64,000 nucleotides of DNA from Candidatus Saccharimonadota bacterium (GTDB lineage Bacteria > Patescibacteriota > Saccharimonadia > Saccharimonadales > Saccharimonadaceae): contig JAKSSX010000001.1 of the NCBI GenBank assembly GCA_024402895.1, positions 86,090-150,089 on the forward strand, in the 5' to 3' direction. The position numbers and the translations under genes are program-made. Under the pieces are notes generated by a model. It worked only from the letters and a program-made list of their open reading frames with translations. It made no database searches and was not told where the DNA came from. Position 1 is the first letter of the stretch. Every line of letters begins with the position of its first letter. This document shows positions 38,560 through 48,007 of this stretch, piece by piece.

Positions 38560-41430
38560 ATGAAAAGTACGGATTTTAATGGCGATAAAATCAGTATTCG
38601 TGGCGCGCGTGCGAATAACTTGAAAAACATTGATATTGATATTCCGCGCGATAAACTTGTAGTGATTACGGGCCTTTCTGGTTCCGGTAAATCATCTTTG
38701 GCTTTCGATACAATTTATGCCGAAGGTCAGCGTCGCTATGTTGAGTCTTTGTCTTCTTATGCGCGCATGTTCTTGGGTGTAATGGACAAACCTGATGTTG
38801 ATATGATTACTGGTCTTAGTCCAGCAATTTCAATCGATCAGAAATCTACTTCGCGCAACCCTCGTTCTACGGTTGCAACCGTTACTGAAATTTATGACTA
38901 TTTGCGTTTGCTTTTTGCACGTATTGGTGTACCACATTGTCCAGTTTGTCATAAGGAAGTTGCTCGTCGTACGACGCAGGACATTATCGATCAAGTTATG
39001 CAGTGGCCAACTGCTAGCAAGTTGATGGTTTTGGCGCCAATTGTAGTTCAGAAAAAGGGTTCTTTCTCTCATATTGGCGAGCAGTATTTGGCAAAAGGTT
39101 TTGCTCGCGCACGTGTAGATGGAATTATTTATGCGCTCGATGAATGGCCGGAATTTGATAAGAATTTGCGTCATGATATTGAGATTATTGTTGACCGCTT
39201 TGTAATGGCGCCAGACATGGCGAGCCGTGTCGCTGGCTCCGTTGAGCAGGCTTTGGACCTTGGTGATGGCATTATGAAAGTCCTTTGTATTCGCGATCAG
39301 TCTGTTGCGATCGGCCAGAATCACATTAGTACTGACGGCGCGGAAGTTGTAACTTATTCGCAGCGCTATGCTTGTCCAGAGCATCCAGAAGAACTTATTC
39401 CAGAGCTTGAGCCACGTCTATTTTCTTTCAATGCTCCGCAGGGTGCTTGTCCTACTTGTACTGGTCTTGGTACACGCATGGAAATCGATCCAAATCTAGT
39501 TTTGAATCCAAATCTAACTATCGCCGAAGGTGGTATTCGTCCGTACAATCGCATCAATCAGGATGCGTGGTGGTTGAAGCGTTTGATGGCGGTTGGCGAT
39601 CGTCATGGCTTTTCCGTTCGCACTCCAATTCGCGAACTTTCCGATGAAGTTATCCAAAAAATTCTTTATGGAACCGGCGACGAGAAATATCATGTAAAGC
39701 TTAATAGCGGTTACGATTATGACGCAGTTTATGAGGGCGTTATTCCAAATCTTGAGCGTCGCTATAAAGAAACGGAATCCGATTTTGTGCGCAAAGACAT
39801 TGAGCGCTTTATGCGCGAGCGTGTTTGCCAGACTTGCCATGGCGCACGTCTGAAGCCGGTTGTTTTGGCGATTACGGTTCATGATTTGAATATTATGGAT
39901 ATGTGCGCAATGGACGTCGATCAGACTTTGGATGTTTTGAATTCCGATCTTGGTTTGACTGAAAACGAGCAGATGATTGCGGGTCCAATTTTGAAAGAAA
40001 TTAAGTCACGCGTTGGCTTCATGAAAGATGTTGGTTTGAATTATCTCGAACTTGGTCGTTCTGCAGCGACACTTTCTGGTGGTGAGGCGCAACGTATTCG
40101 TCTTGCGACGCAGATTGGTTCTGGTCTTCAGGGCGTTCTCTATGTTCTCGACGAGCCTTCTATTGGTCTCCATCAGCGCGATAACGATCGCTTGATTGCG
40201 ACTTTGAAGCATCTTCGTGATTTGAAGAATACGGTAATTGTAGTTGAGCACGATCACGATACGATTATGGAGGCAGATTATCTGGTTGATATCGGTCCTG
40301 GTGCTGGCGTTAATGGCGGTAAAGTAATTGCGGCTGGCACGCCTGATGAAGTAGCGAAGAATCCAGATTCTATTACTGGTCGTTATATTTCTGGCGTTGA
40401 TAAAATCGCTACACCAAAGAAGCGCCGCAAACTAACTAATCGTTGGCTCGAGGTAATTGGTGCGCGCGAGAATAACTTGAAGAATATTGACGTTAAATTC
40501 CCTCTTGGCGTAATGACGGTTGTTTCCGGTGTGTCCGGTTCAGGTAAGTCTACGCTCGTTAATGAGATTGTTGCTAATGAGCTTTCCGCGCGTTTGAATC
40601 ATGCTCAGTGTGTTCCTGGTGCTCATGAGCGCATTGATGGTATTGAGAACTTGAATAAGGTTATCGTGATTGATCAGTCTCCAATTGGTCGCACGCCTCG
40701 TTCGAATGCTGCAACTTATACTGGTATTTTTAATAATATCCGCGATTTGTTTGCTGAGCAGCCTGAAGCTCAGGTTCGTGGCTATAAAGCAGGCCGTTTC
40801 TCCTTCAATGTTAAGGGCGGTCGCTGTGAGAAATGTCAGGGCGATGGTGTTCTAAAAATTGAGATGCATTTCTTGCCTGACGTGTTCGTAACTTGTGACG
40901 TCTGTCACGGTAAGCGTTATAATCGTGAGGCTTTGGAAGTCAAATTTAAGGACAAAACTATTTCCGATGTTCTCAATATGACGGTTGATGAGGCAGCTGA
41001 ATTCTTTGAAGCTTTGCCTTTGATCGCAAATAAATTGAAGACTTTGCAGGAAGTTGGTCTTGGCTATATTAAGCTTGGTCAGTCTGCTACGACCTTCTCC
41101 GGCGGTGAGGCGCAACGTATTAAGCTTGCAACCGAGTTGAGTCGTCGTTCGACTGGTAAAACTCTTTATATTCTTGATGAGCCGACCACTGGTCTTCATA
41201 CTGACGACGTAAATAGACTTTTGTCGATTTTGCAGCGTCTAGTTGATGGCGGCAATTCGATGATTATCATTGAGCATAATTTGGATGTTGTTAAGACGGC
41301 CGACTGGATTATTGATATGGGCCCTGAAGGTGGTCAAGGTGGCGGTAAAGTCGTTGCGACTGGTACACCGGAAGATGTTGCTCGTAATGAGAAGTCTGAG
41401 ACTGGTCGTTACTTAAAGAAGCTTCTTTAG
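38560..41430 (+). CDS. uvrA: Excinuclease ABC subunit A
   Basis: 956 residues, two ABC ATPase modules. First Walker [15 protein letters not shown] (about 37-50), the zinc-binding [11 protein letters not shown] loop and a second CPTCTGLG; second Walker [15 protein letters not shown], the C-terminal zinc finger CEKCQGDG...CDVCHG, and signature motifs [15 protein letters not shown] and [15 protein letters not shown]. It locates DNA lesions and loads UvrB. TAGAAT (38547-38552) ends 7 nt before the ATG with no Shine-Dalgarno. Its last codons overlap the end of the convergent membrane glycosyltransferase gene by four bases. Confidence 0.99.
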   Translation: MKSTDFNGDKISIRGARANNLKNIDIDIPRDKLVVITGLSGSGKSSLAFDTIYAEGQRRYVESLSSYARMFLGVMDKPDVDMITGLSPAISIDQKSTSRNPRSTVATVTEIYDYLRLLFARIGVPHCPVCHKEVARRTTQDIIDQVMQWPTASKLMVLAPIVVQKKGSFSHIGEQYLAKGFARARVDGIIYALDEWPEFDKNLRHDIEIIVDRFVMAPDMASRVAGSVEQALDLGDGIMKVLCIRDQSVAIGQNHISTDGAEVVTYSQRYACPEHPEELIPELEPRLFSFNAPQGACPTCTGLGTRMEIDPNLVLNPNLTIAEGGIRPYNRINQDAWWLKRLMAVGDRHGFSVRTPIRELSDEVIQKILYGTGDEKYHVKLNSGYDYDAVYEGVIPNLERRYKETESDFVRKDIERFMRERVCQTCHGARLKPVVLAITVHDLNIMDMCAMDVDQTLDVLNSDLGLTENEQMIAGPILKEIKSRVGFMKDVGLNYLELGRSAATLSGGEAQRIRLATQIGSGLQGVLYVLDEPSIGLHQRDNDRLIATLKHLRDLKNTVIVVEHDHDTIMEADYLVDIGPGAGVNGGKVIAAGTPDEVAKNPDSITGRYISGVDKIATPKKRRKLTNRWLEVIGARENNLKNIDVKFPLGVMTVVSGVSGSGKSTLVNEIVANELSARLNHAQCVPGAHERIDGIENLNKVIVIDQSPIGRTPRSNAATYTGIFNNIRDLFAEQPEAQVRGYKAGRFSFNVKGGRCEKCQGDGVLKIEMHFLPDVFVTCDVCHGKRYNREALEVKFKDKTISDVLNMTVDEAAEFFEALPLIANKLKTLQEVGLGYIKLGQSATTFSGGEAQRIKLATELSRRSTGKTLYILDEPTTGLHTDDVNRLLSILQRLVDGGNSMIIIEHNLDVVKTADWIIDMGPEGGQGGGKVVATGTPEDVARNEKSETGRYLKKLL

Positions 41431-43196
41431 TAATAATCCGGATTATTTAGTGGGAAGAAATTTTTAGCTTCATATGTCGGTTCGTCTGGGAACGTGCCGA
41501 CATATTTTACTTTAATTAGATAGGCGTAATCATATTTAGTTAGGTATGGCATTTCTTTGCTGTCGTATGAGTGGATAAGCTCTTCAATTTGCCAGCCGTT
41601 CATTTCTAGATATTTAACTTTTTTAGAGTAATACCATCTGAGCATATTGTCTGTTAGCATATAAAACTCTTTGCCTTCGATTTTTTCTCTGGTTAAATTC
41701 TTAGTGAGCTCGGACGTTGAATTTTGATATACATCGAGATTATAAATTGGTGTACCTTCTTCCCTAACCATCGAAGTTAGGAATGAATCGTCGTCGATTA
41801 CACCCCAAACGCCATCGATATGAATTTTGAAGTTTTTATCTTTGAAAAAGTTTTCAGCGCTGCGTCCATATAAATATCTCTCAACGGTTGGGAGTGGTGT
41901 TATGATAGCGATCAATGCTAATGTGATACAGGTAATTTTCTGAGGCAATTTTTTAATTTCCATGAGCGTGCACGCTAATACGGCAAGATACATTATTGGA
42001 ATTACCATTGCGTAACGCATGTAGCCAGCTAAACCGAAAACCCAAACGATAGTGCAAATTAGTGAAATATAGATTAAGAAGTGAGCATTTTTATTCTTAT
42101 CTTTTCGCCCAATATTTATGCGCAAAATGACGAGAATTGCAATGTATCCGATTGCCCAAGTGGCGTCGATGATGCCGGAATTATCGCCGTATTTTGGATT
42201 AAAAACGCTAGTATATATTGGCCATACAAAGAATGATAAGATTTTTGGTATGTTAAATCTTTCGTCTTGGAAATTTTCATCTGCAAAATATGGCGATTGG
42301 AAAATCTTATTGTAATACGGATATAATGGACTACCGGTTTGAATGAAATTATCTATCGCATAAGGCGCTATTGGTACGATAATTGCTGCGAAAGAAATGG
42401 CAATAGTCGCGAAGTTTACTTTGATTTTTTTGATGAATTTTGTCGCGATAATTATTGCTAGCGCGAGGAGTAGATTTGTAACTTTGATAGCGCCTGCAAT
42501 GCCGGCAAGTAACGAAATATAGAGAGTTTTTTTCTTGCTAATTTTTTGTCCGTTTTTAAGCGCAATACATTGAATGACGATTTCGAGGATTAACGGTATC
42601 GAGAACGAGTCTATATAGTATGAATGTGTCATTAAAATCAAGATGACTTGCGTGAAGACTATGGCTGCCGAGAAGAACGGAATAAGTTTCTTATTTTTAT
42701 TCTTCGTATTTAGGCACGAAAGTAATTTTTTGACCTGATAGTAGACACAGATAATTGTGAAGTAGGATAATAAAACGCCTAGTCTATACCCGATTAAGAA
42801 GCGAATAATATAGAACATGCGATCGCCGAGTGGGAATAGAAATGCGTTCAAATTCTTGCCGGCAAAATAGTCAAAATTGATTTTGTCGGTGAAGGCGTTT
42901 TCTTGGAGATAGATGTGGTAATTTGCCTCGTCATAAGCAGTTAATGGTGCTCCTATTTCGAAGCAGAAAATAATAAGAAATACTAAGAAAAATAGAATGT
43001 CGGCTTTCTGGAAATTAAATGAAATATGTTCTTTTAGAAACTTTCGTTTAATGAAAGCGACAATTGCGATTGTTAGAAACGCAGTAGCAAGTGAAAAGCC
43101 GTACGGGATTTTAAAAAAGAAAACTAAATAGTCTGTAATTAGTGCGGTTAGTGCGATTGCAATAAAGGCCGCAAAGCTTACGTTAGTTTTCTGCAT
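41427..43196 (-). CDS. Polytopic membrane protein, GT-C glycosyltransferase-like
   Basis: 589 residues with about 12 membrane helices and a C-terminal soluble tail of about 130 residues. The first outer loop FCFEIGAPLTAYDEANYHIY has acidic residues placed like the catalytic or metal Asp/Glu of GT-C enzymes. TGSPLYPYYNKIFQSPYF and AGYMRYAMVIPIMYLAVLAC are further GT-C-like segments. Likely transfers a sugar from a polyprenyl-phosphate carrier on the outer face. TATAAT (43205-43210) ends 8 nt before the ATG and overlaps the -10 of the divergent gene at 43217; the two membrane proteins may be co-regulated. Confidence 0.7.
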   Translation of the reverse strand: MQKTNVSFAAFIAIALTALITDYLVFFFKIPYGFSLATAFLTIAIVAFIKRKFLKEHISFNFQKADILFFLVFLIIFCFEIGAPLTAYDEANYHIYLQENAFTDKINFDYFAGKNLNAFLFPLGDRMFYIIRFLIGYRLGVLLSYFTIICVYYQVKKLLSCLNTKNKNKKLIPFFSAAIVFTQVILILMTHSYYIDSFSIPLILEIVIQCIALKNGQKISKKKTLYISLLAGIAGAIKVTNLLLALAIIIATKFIKKIKVNFATIAISFAAIIVPIAPYAIDNFIQTGSPLYPYYNKIFQSPYFADENFQDERFNIPKILSFFVWPIYTSVFNPKYGDNSGIIDATWAIGYIAILVILRINIGRKDKNKNAHFLIYISLICTIVWVFGLAGYMRYAMVIPIMYLAVLACTLMEIKKLPQKITCITLALIAIITPLPTVERYLYGRSAENFFKDKNFKIHIDGVWGVIDDDSFLTSMVREEGTPIYNLDVYQNSTSELTKNLTREKIEGKEFYMLTDNMLRWYYSKKVKYLEMNGWQIEELIHSYDSKEMPYLTKYDYAYLIKVKYVGTFPDEPTYEAKNFFPLNNPDYY

Positions 43197-43203
43197 ATGC
43201 TAA

Positions 43204-43210
43204 TATTATA
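43204..43210. promoter_or_regulatory. Overlapping divergent -10 boxes
   Basis: The 7-bp TATTATA reads TATAAT on the minus strand (43205-43210, 8 nt before the ATG at 43196) and TATTAT on the plus strand (43204-43209, 7 nt before the ATG at 43217). Only 20 bp separate the two start codons. Confidence 0.55.
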
Positions 43211-43216
43211 CAAGAT

Positions 43217-45133
43217 ATGAAGAGGATATTTTTCGTAATTTGGTTCCTGATTACGGTGGCTTCTTTCTTCGTGATTGGCAATTATTGCCAGAACTATTAT
43301 TCTGATAGTTTTTATTCTGAAAAAGTCGATTTTGAGGATAGTATTGCGTATAACTTGCGCGAGAATTCTTTTGAGCAGGACATTGTTGTTGATAACGATA
43401 ATTTTAGTGGCGTAAATCTATATTTTACGCGTCCAGGCGATGCATTTATTGATGCTGATTATGTTGAAGGCTACGTTAAATTTGAATTATTCGACGAGAA
43501 GAATAACCTGGTTGATGGCTATAATATTGAATATTTATTCTATGATAGTGGACGTGATCGAATTAGAATTAAAGTTCCTACGATAAGCGATTCTAAAGGC
43601 AAAATTTATCATTTGAAGCTATCATCATATCGCGATTTTGGCAGTTTGTTTTTTACATTAGCTAAGAAAACGAATGATAGCTACGGCGAGACTATAATTA
43701 ACGACGAAGCGAGTGAATATGGAATTGTCTACGAATCGCTTTATGATGGCGTCGCGTTGAAAACTTTAATGATGGTTATTGCTGGTGTGATTTCTATTAT
43801 TATTTTCGTTGCTCTTCTATTTATTTTTAAAGTTACGAAGTTGGAAAATATCTATCTTCTAATAGCTATGACTTGTGGCATTGTGTTAATCTTCGTTGCG
43901 AATCCGTATTACGGTTTTGATGAAGCGGATCATTTGGCGCATATTTATGGCATTTCTAATGGTCAAATTTTGCCTGAGCGCAGCGAGGAAGGTTGGCCAA
44001 TTGTTCGTGTTCCCGGCGAATTTACAGACGTCCTAGTGAATAATTATCAAAGGATTTCGCAGCATATTGGAAGCGAGGCGGATTACGAGAATTACTTTGA
44101 AAATAATATGGAATATACAGGGGTTTATTCGCCATTATCGTATGTATTTCAAGTTCCTTTAATGTGGATGGCAAGATTAGCTACGAACCGGGCGCTCGTT
44201 TGGAGTTATATTGTTCGTTTTGGTCAGTTGCTGATTGGTGTTTTCTTGACAAGAGAAATTATTAAACGCGCGAAGGTTGGTCAGAAAATTTTCTTCGCTG
44301 TTGCCTTATTGCCGGCCTATATGTGCGCAATGTCATTTGTGTCGGCCGATTGCATATTTTCGATTGCTAGCCTGGCGCTATTTTCGACTATTTTGAATAT
44401 TATTAACGGGCATGCAAAATTCAATAAGAAGCACGCCGTACTACTATTTATCTGCGCGCTGTTTGCTGCGGTCGGAAAGCTAATGTTCTTCCCTCTAATC
44501 TTTACACTCTTCTTGATTCCTATGACTACAAAAAAGAAGCAAGATTATAAGCGTGTTATTATGATGATTTTGCCGATTCTTGCGATTGTGTTGATTTGGA
44601 ACCTTATTGCTGCGCCATATATGGTTAGCGCGCAAGGCATTAATTCCGGCCATCAAATTTCTTATTATCTCACAAATCCGATTGAGTTAATTCAGTTGTT
44701 AGCTTACTCGTTCTTTAATTCATTTGGTAATCACATGAGCGATTTGTTTGGCGGCAGAAATGCTTGGTATGGTCCTACAATTAATGACGGCTCATTGCTT
44801 CCAATTATCTTTGCGGCGATTTTTGCGTTAATCGTTATGAATGAAAAGTTTGAAATTACTAAGCGCCAAAGATATCTAATTCTAGCGATTGTCGGAATTG
44901 AGATTGCGTGTATTATGGGCAGTATGTTATTGGTTTGTATGCCGCCATATCATAATGAAATTGTCGGTATTCAAGGCCGTTACTTTACGATGCTTTTACC
45001 GCTCATTGCGTTGTTGGTCGTTAGAAAGAAGAATAATCTTCAGTATGATTTTTGGCGCTATGTCCCGGCGACGCTTCTGCTATGCTATTTGATTTATCTA
45101 CTGCGTTTTATTGTGAGAATGTGTAGCTTTTAA
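43217..45133 (+). CDS. DUF2142 polytopic membrane protein
   Basis: 638 residues. After a first helix (RIFFVIWFLITVASFFVIGN) comes a 170-residue extracytoplasmic beta-rich domain, then about ten helices. NPYYGFDEADHLAHIYGISN is the DUF2142 hallmark, with FDEADH acidic residues reminiscent of GT-C active sites. It ends with two helices and a short tail. DUF2142 proteins usually sit in surface-glycan loci and are thought to be polyprenyl-sugar-using transferases or polymerases; the partner at 41427 fits that. Followed by a strong terminator. Confidence 0.85.
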   Translation: MKRIFFVIWFLITVASFFVIGNYCQNYYSDSFYSEKVDFEDSIAYNLRENSFEQDIVVDNDNFSGVNLYFTRPGDAFIDADYVEGYVKFELFDEKNNLVDGYNIEYLFYDSGRDRIRIKVPTISDSKGKIYHLKLSSYRDFGSLFFTLAKKTNDSYGETIINDEASEYGIVYESLYDGVALKTLMMVIAGVISIIIFVALLFIFKVTKLENIYLLIAMTCGIVLIFVANPYYGFDEADHLAHIYGISNGQILPERSEEGWPIVRVPGEFTDVLVNNYQRISQHIGSEADYENYFENNMEYTGVYSPLSYVFQVPLMWMARLATNRALVWSYIVRFGQLLIGVFLTREIIKRAKVGQKIFFAVALLPAYMCAMSFVSADCIFSIASLALFSTILNIINGHAKFNKKHAVLLFICALFAAVGKLMFFPLIFTLFLIPMTTKKKQDYKRVIMMILPILAIVLIWNLIAAPYMVSAQGINSGHQISYYLTNPIELIQLLAYSFFNSFGNHMSDLFGGRNAWYGPTINDGSLLPIIFAAIFALIVMNEKFEITKRQRYLILAIVGIEIACIMGSMLLVCMPPYHNEIVGIQGRYFTMLLPLIALLVVRKKNNLQYDFWRYVPATLLLCYLIYLLRFIVRMCSF

Positions 45134-45162
45134 AAATCCACCCTCAGGGGGTGGATTTTTTG
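45133..45162. terminator. Terminator between convergent genes
   Basis: AAATCCACCC-TCAGG-GGGTGGATTTTTT with A-run on the left, so it works both ways; it overlaps the last codons of the minus-strand gene ending at 45144. Confidence 0.88.
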
Positions 45163-45602
45163 GAGAGACAGTAGATACCGACATGTTTGATTGTTGTTGC
45201 GAGGTAATTAAGTTCTCTGTGTGTGAAATCTTTACTTCGTACCACATGCCAATACGGTTTATCGCCGTAGAATGAAAGCTTGCAAACGATGTGCTCATGT
45301 CCGTCTTTCGTCATGATAATATACGGAACATTAATGCTGCCATTCTCTATGGTATCTTTAACGACTTTTCTGGCAAAGTCAAAATTTGATTCATCGAATA
45401 GATCGCGGGTTTCTTTCGAAAAATTACAAACCATTTTGATGCTGATTCGCTTTGAATCGATTGCGTCGTAGTGCGTTTCCCCAATGCTCAGATTCTGCGT
45501 GATAGTGAGTAGCTCGGAGAGTGAGACGAGTTTTTCGCCTTGGTTATTGGTTCTCAGAACGAGAAAACCGTTCGGATCAACAGTAAATGTAGTAGTTGCC
45601 AT
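45144..45602 (-). CDS. Conserved small soluble protein of unknown function
   Basis: 152 residues from the ATG at 45602, chosen for its AAGGAGG about 7 nt upstream. Alpha/beta composition with TVDPNGFLVLRTNNQGEKLV at the N-terminus, KMVCNFSKETRDLFDESNFD in the middle and VPYIIMTKDGHEHIVCKLSF near the end; no signal or membrane segment. No family recognised. Its RNA starts near 45645 with the stem-loop GCATG/CATGC (45624-45638). Monocistronic. Confidence 0.7.
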   Translation of the reverse strand: MATTTFTVDPNGFLVLRTNNQGEKLVSLSELLTITQNLSIGETHYDAIDSKRISIKMVCNFSKETRDLFDESNFDFARKVVKDTIENGSINVPYIIMTKDGHEHIVCKLSFYGDKPYWHVVRSKDFTHRELNYLATTIKHVGIYCLSKKSTP

Positions 45603-45680
45603 AGAGGGCCTCCTTAATGAGCTGCATGTTTCCCATGCCAATCAACTACTAATTATACCACTTTTGGTTAAAAATGTCAA

Positions 45681-46100
45681 TTATTTCTCAGTGAAGCGGT
45701 CGAGATGAGTGAGGATAATTATGCCCTCTACGATACCCCAAATAACGCTAGCTGCGAATAGAACAATGCCAGTAATTAAGACTGCGTTGAGTGTATCATC
45801 GTAGCCATGAATGTCGTCACAGCCCATGTCGTGTTTGCACTTGTAGATAACCATGAAAGCGTAGGTTAACGGTATAAGGAACATGCCGAAGGCGATTGAG
45901 CTAATAACTGCATGAATAAGCCCTCGTTTTATATTGTGGAGGATTATGTCATGCATGCCAAGGCAGCCCATCGGCAAAGCTAAGATGCCGGCAGTAATTG
46001 CGCGATTGCGTGTAATGGGCTTTCTGCGATGCGTAGACTTAGCTACAGCCTCGTCTAGATAGGCTTTGCCGTGTTTTTTATGAGTAGGCTTAGTTGGCAT
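45681..46100 (-). CDS. TM2-domain-like membrane protein
   Basis: 139 residues. A basic His/Lys-rich cytoplasmic N-terminus of about 30 residues (THKKHGKAYLDEAVAKSTHR) precedes a TM2-like pair: ITAGILALPMGCLGMHDIIL, then GLIHAVISSIAFGMFLIPL, and later helices with WGIVEGIIILTH, the counterpart of the W-x-DG motif in TM2 proteins. Probably a small inner-membrane protein of unknown role. Its ATG overlaps the stop of the upstream aldolase fusion (TAATG), so it is the second gene of that operon. Confidence 0.72.
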   Translation of the reverse strand: MPTKPTHKKHGKAYLDEAVAKSTHRRKPITRNRAITAGILALPMGCLGMHDIILHNIKRGLIHAVISSIAFGMFLIPLTYAFMVIYKCKHDMGCDDIHGYDDTLNAVLITGIVLFAASVIWGIVEGIIILTHLDRFTEK

Positions 46101-47944
46101 TATTTATTAGCCTTTAATGCGTTTGCGTTAGCGATTAAGCGTTCACGGAAGGCGCCACGTGCGATATCTGCGTTATCATTGTTGCCCTGCCATGCTTTGA
46201 GTGCTGGGTCCTGAAGAGCGCGTGCGTATGAGAATGTGACGCCCCATGGGAATGGGCCACAGTTAGTGACTTCCTGGAGGTTGTCGGTTGCCTGAGTGAC
46301 GCTCTGGCCGCCGGATAGGAAGACGACGCCAGCGAGCTCGCGTGGAACATGTTCGCGAAGAACCTGTGCGGTTGCGCGGCCGACTTCTTCTGGAGTGGAC
46401 TGCTTTTCTTGGCGTTTGCCAGCGAGAACCATGTTAACTTTAAGGATACAACCAGCGAGGTTTACGTTCTTCTTCTTAAGCTCATCAAAGAGGCAATCAA
46501 GAATCTTGCCGGTATATTCAATATTCTGTTCAATAGTATAGTCGCCATCATAGACAAGTTCTGGCTCAACAATAGGAACAATGCTTGCAGCTTGGCAATC
46601 TACAGCGTAATTAGCAAGGATTTCGCAGTTTTTCTGAATAGCCATTTCGCTTGGGCTGTGATCGGTAACCTCGAAAGCTGCGCGCCATTTTGCGAAGCGT
46701 GCGCCCATTTCGTAATACTCTTTAAGGCGATCAGAAAGACCGTCGAGGCCTTGAGTATATTTTTCGTCAGAGTTTTCGAAATTAACTAGACCTTGGTCAA
46801 CCTTAATACCGGAAATGACACCACGATCTTTGAGGTAATCGATGAAAGTTTTACCGTCGTCTGCAACTTGGCGTGCGGTTTCATCGAAGAGAATAACACC
46901 GCTAGCGTACTTTTCGAGGTCTGGGGTTGTAAAGAAGATATTGCGGTAATCACGGCGATGTTGTTCGTCGTCTGGAATGTTCATAGATTCGAACTTTTTA
47001 TGGATACTGCCGCCGGATTCGTCTGCTGCGAGGATGCCCTTACCTGGTGCTACTAATTGCTTTGCTACTGCTTCGATTTCTAGCATGTTATTTCCTTGTT
47101 TACTTGATTTTTCTACGCGGTAATAATCATCAGCAATATCGCGTTCTAGTGTGCTGAGATTCGACGTGCTACTGAGTTTTGAGTTCTGAATATTTGCGCG
47201 AGCGAGTAAGAGCGCTTCGCTAGGGTCCTTGCCTAGAATGAGTGCGCCAAGAACGGATGCGCCGATAGTGAGATGAGCAGTAAAGCGCGTGAGCAGATCT
47301 CTCTTATTGTCGAGTGTCCAGAATACGCGGCGACCCATGTATTCGATATGGGAGCCACTAATAAGGATATGATTGTCGCGCTTTTGTTCTAATGGAGCGT
47401 CGCTAATAATAATACTTGCGCGGTCTAGCAATTCGCGGATATGGTTTGCGTTTTGATTGATGCCTTTGCCGATGAAAAAGGCGAGTTTGGTGTTTTGGCT
47501 AAGATTCAAGTAATCGCAAATGGCGGTAGCTGTTTTTGGAGCAATAACAGCGGAGCTATCAATATAAATCCAGTCAGGATTGTTTATTGGAGCTTCCCAA
47601 GTGGTATAGGTTGCTTCACTTGGGTTGATATGGCTAGTGTTCTCGTTTTGGCAAAGAATGTAGCGGTAGGTAGTATGAACATCCTTTGCGATGAACTGAC
47701 CGTCGAGGAAAGTTGCTGGCGTACCAGAGATGCTGGCGTTTAGGCCGAAGCGGCTAAGAACCTCAAGACTGATACTTGCGCCGCCATAAATACTGACGCG
47801 ATTGTAATAATTGTGGACGCTACCATTAAAGCCGAGATCGAGCCATTTGACTCCGTTTTGGTCGGTTTCAAAATTATTAATACGATTATCTAGTCGTAAG
47901 TAAACGTCTTTCGTGACGTTGCCTAAAATGAGAACGCTTTGCAT
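46100..47944 (-). CDS. Fusion of a degenerate PfkB-type kinase with class I fructose-bisphosphate aldolase
   Basis: 614 residues. Residues 1 to about 280 are ribokinase/PfkB-like (SVLILGNVTKDVYLRL, YGGASISLEVLSRFGLN). The C-terminal GAGD box with the catalytic Asp is replaced by LTIGASVLGALILG, so kinase activity is doubtful. Residues 287-614 are a class I aldolase: GKGILAADESGGSIHKKF, FAKWRAAFEVTD, the Schiff-base lysine in GCILKVNMVLAG, and VVFLSGGQSV. The ATG at 47086 has AAGGAA 5 nt upstream, so aldolase may also be made alone. Aldolase interconverts fructose-1,6-bisphosphate and triose phosphates. The N-domain may be a regulatory sugar-binding unit. Main start at 47944 has CGGAGGTAGGGAG upstream. 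Confidence 0.88.
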   Translation of the reverse strand: MQSVLILGNVTKDVYLRLDNRINNFETDQNGVKWLDLGFNGSVHNYYNRVSIYGGASISLEVLSRFGLNASISGTPATFLDGQFIAKDVHTTYRYILCQNENTSHINPSEATYTTWEAPINNPDWIYIDSSAVIAPKTATAICDYLNLSQNTKLAFFIGKGINQNANHIRELLDRASIIISDAPLEQKRDNHILISGSHIEYMGRRVFWTLDNKRDLLTRFTAHLTIGASVLGALILGKDPSEALLLARANIQNSKLSSTSNLSTLERDIADDYYRVEKSSKQGNNMLEIEAVAKQLVAPGKGILAADESGGSIHKKFESMNIPDDEQHRRDYRNIFFTTPDLEKYASGVILFDETARQVADDGKTFIDYLKDRGVISGIKVDQGLVNFENSDEKYTQGLDGLSDRLKEYYEMGARFAKWRAAFEVTDHSPSEMAIQKNCEILANYAVDCQAASIVPIVEPELVYDGDYTIEQNIEYTGKILDCLFDELKKKNVNLAGCILKVNMVLAGKRQEKQSTPEEVGRATAQVLREHVPRELAGVVFLSGGQSVTQATDNLQEVTNCGPFPWGVTFSYARALQDPALKAWQGNNDNADIARGAFRERLIANANALKANK

Positions 47945-48007
47945 TAAGCTCCCTACCTCCGTTGCGTTATATATCTAAATTATAGCACAAGCGTAATGGG
48001 GTGGGGA

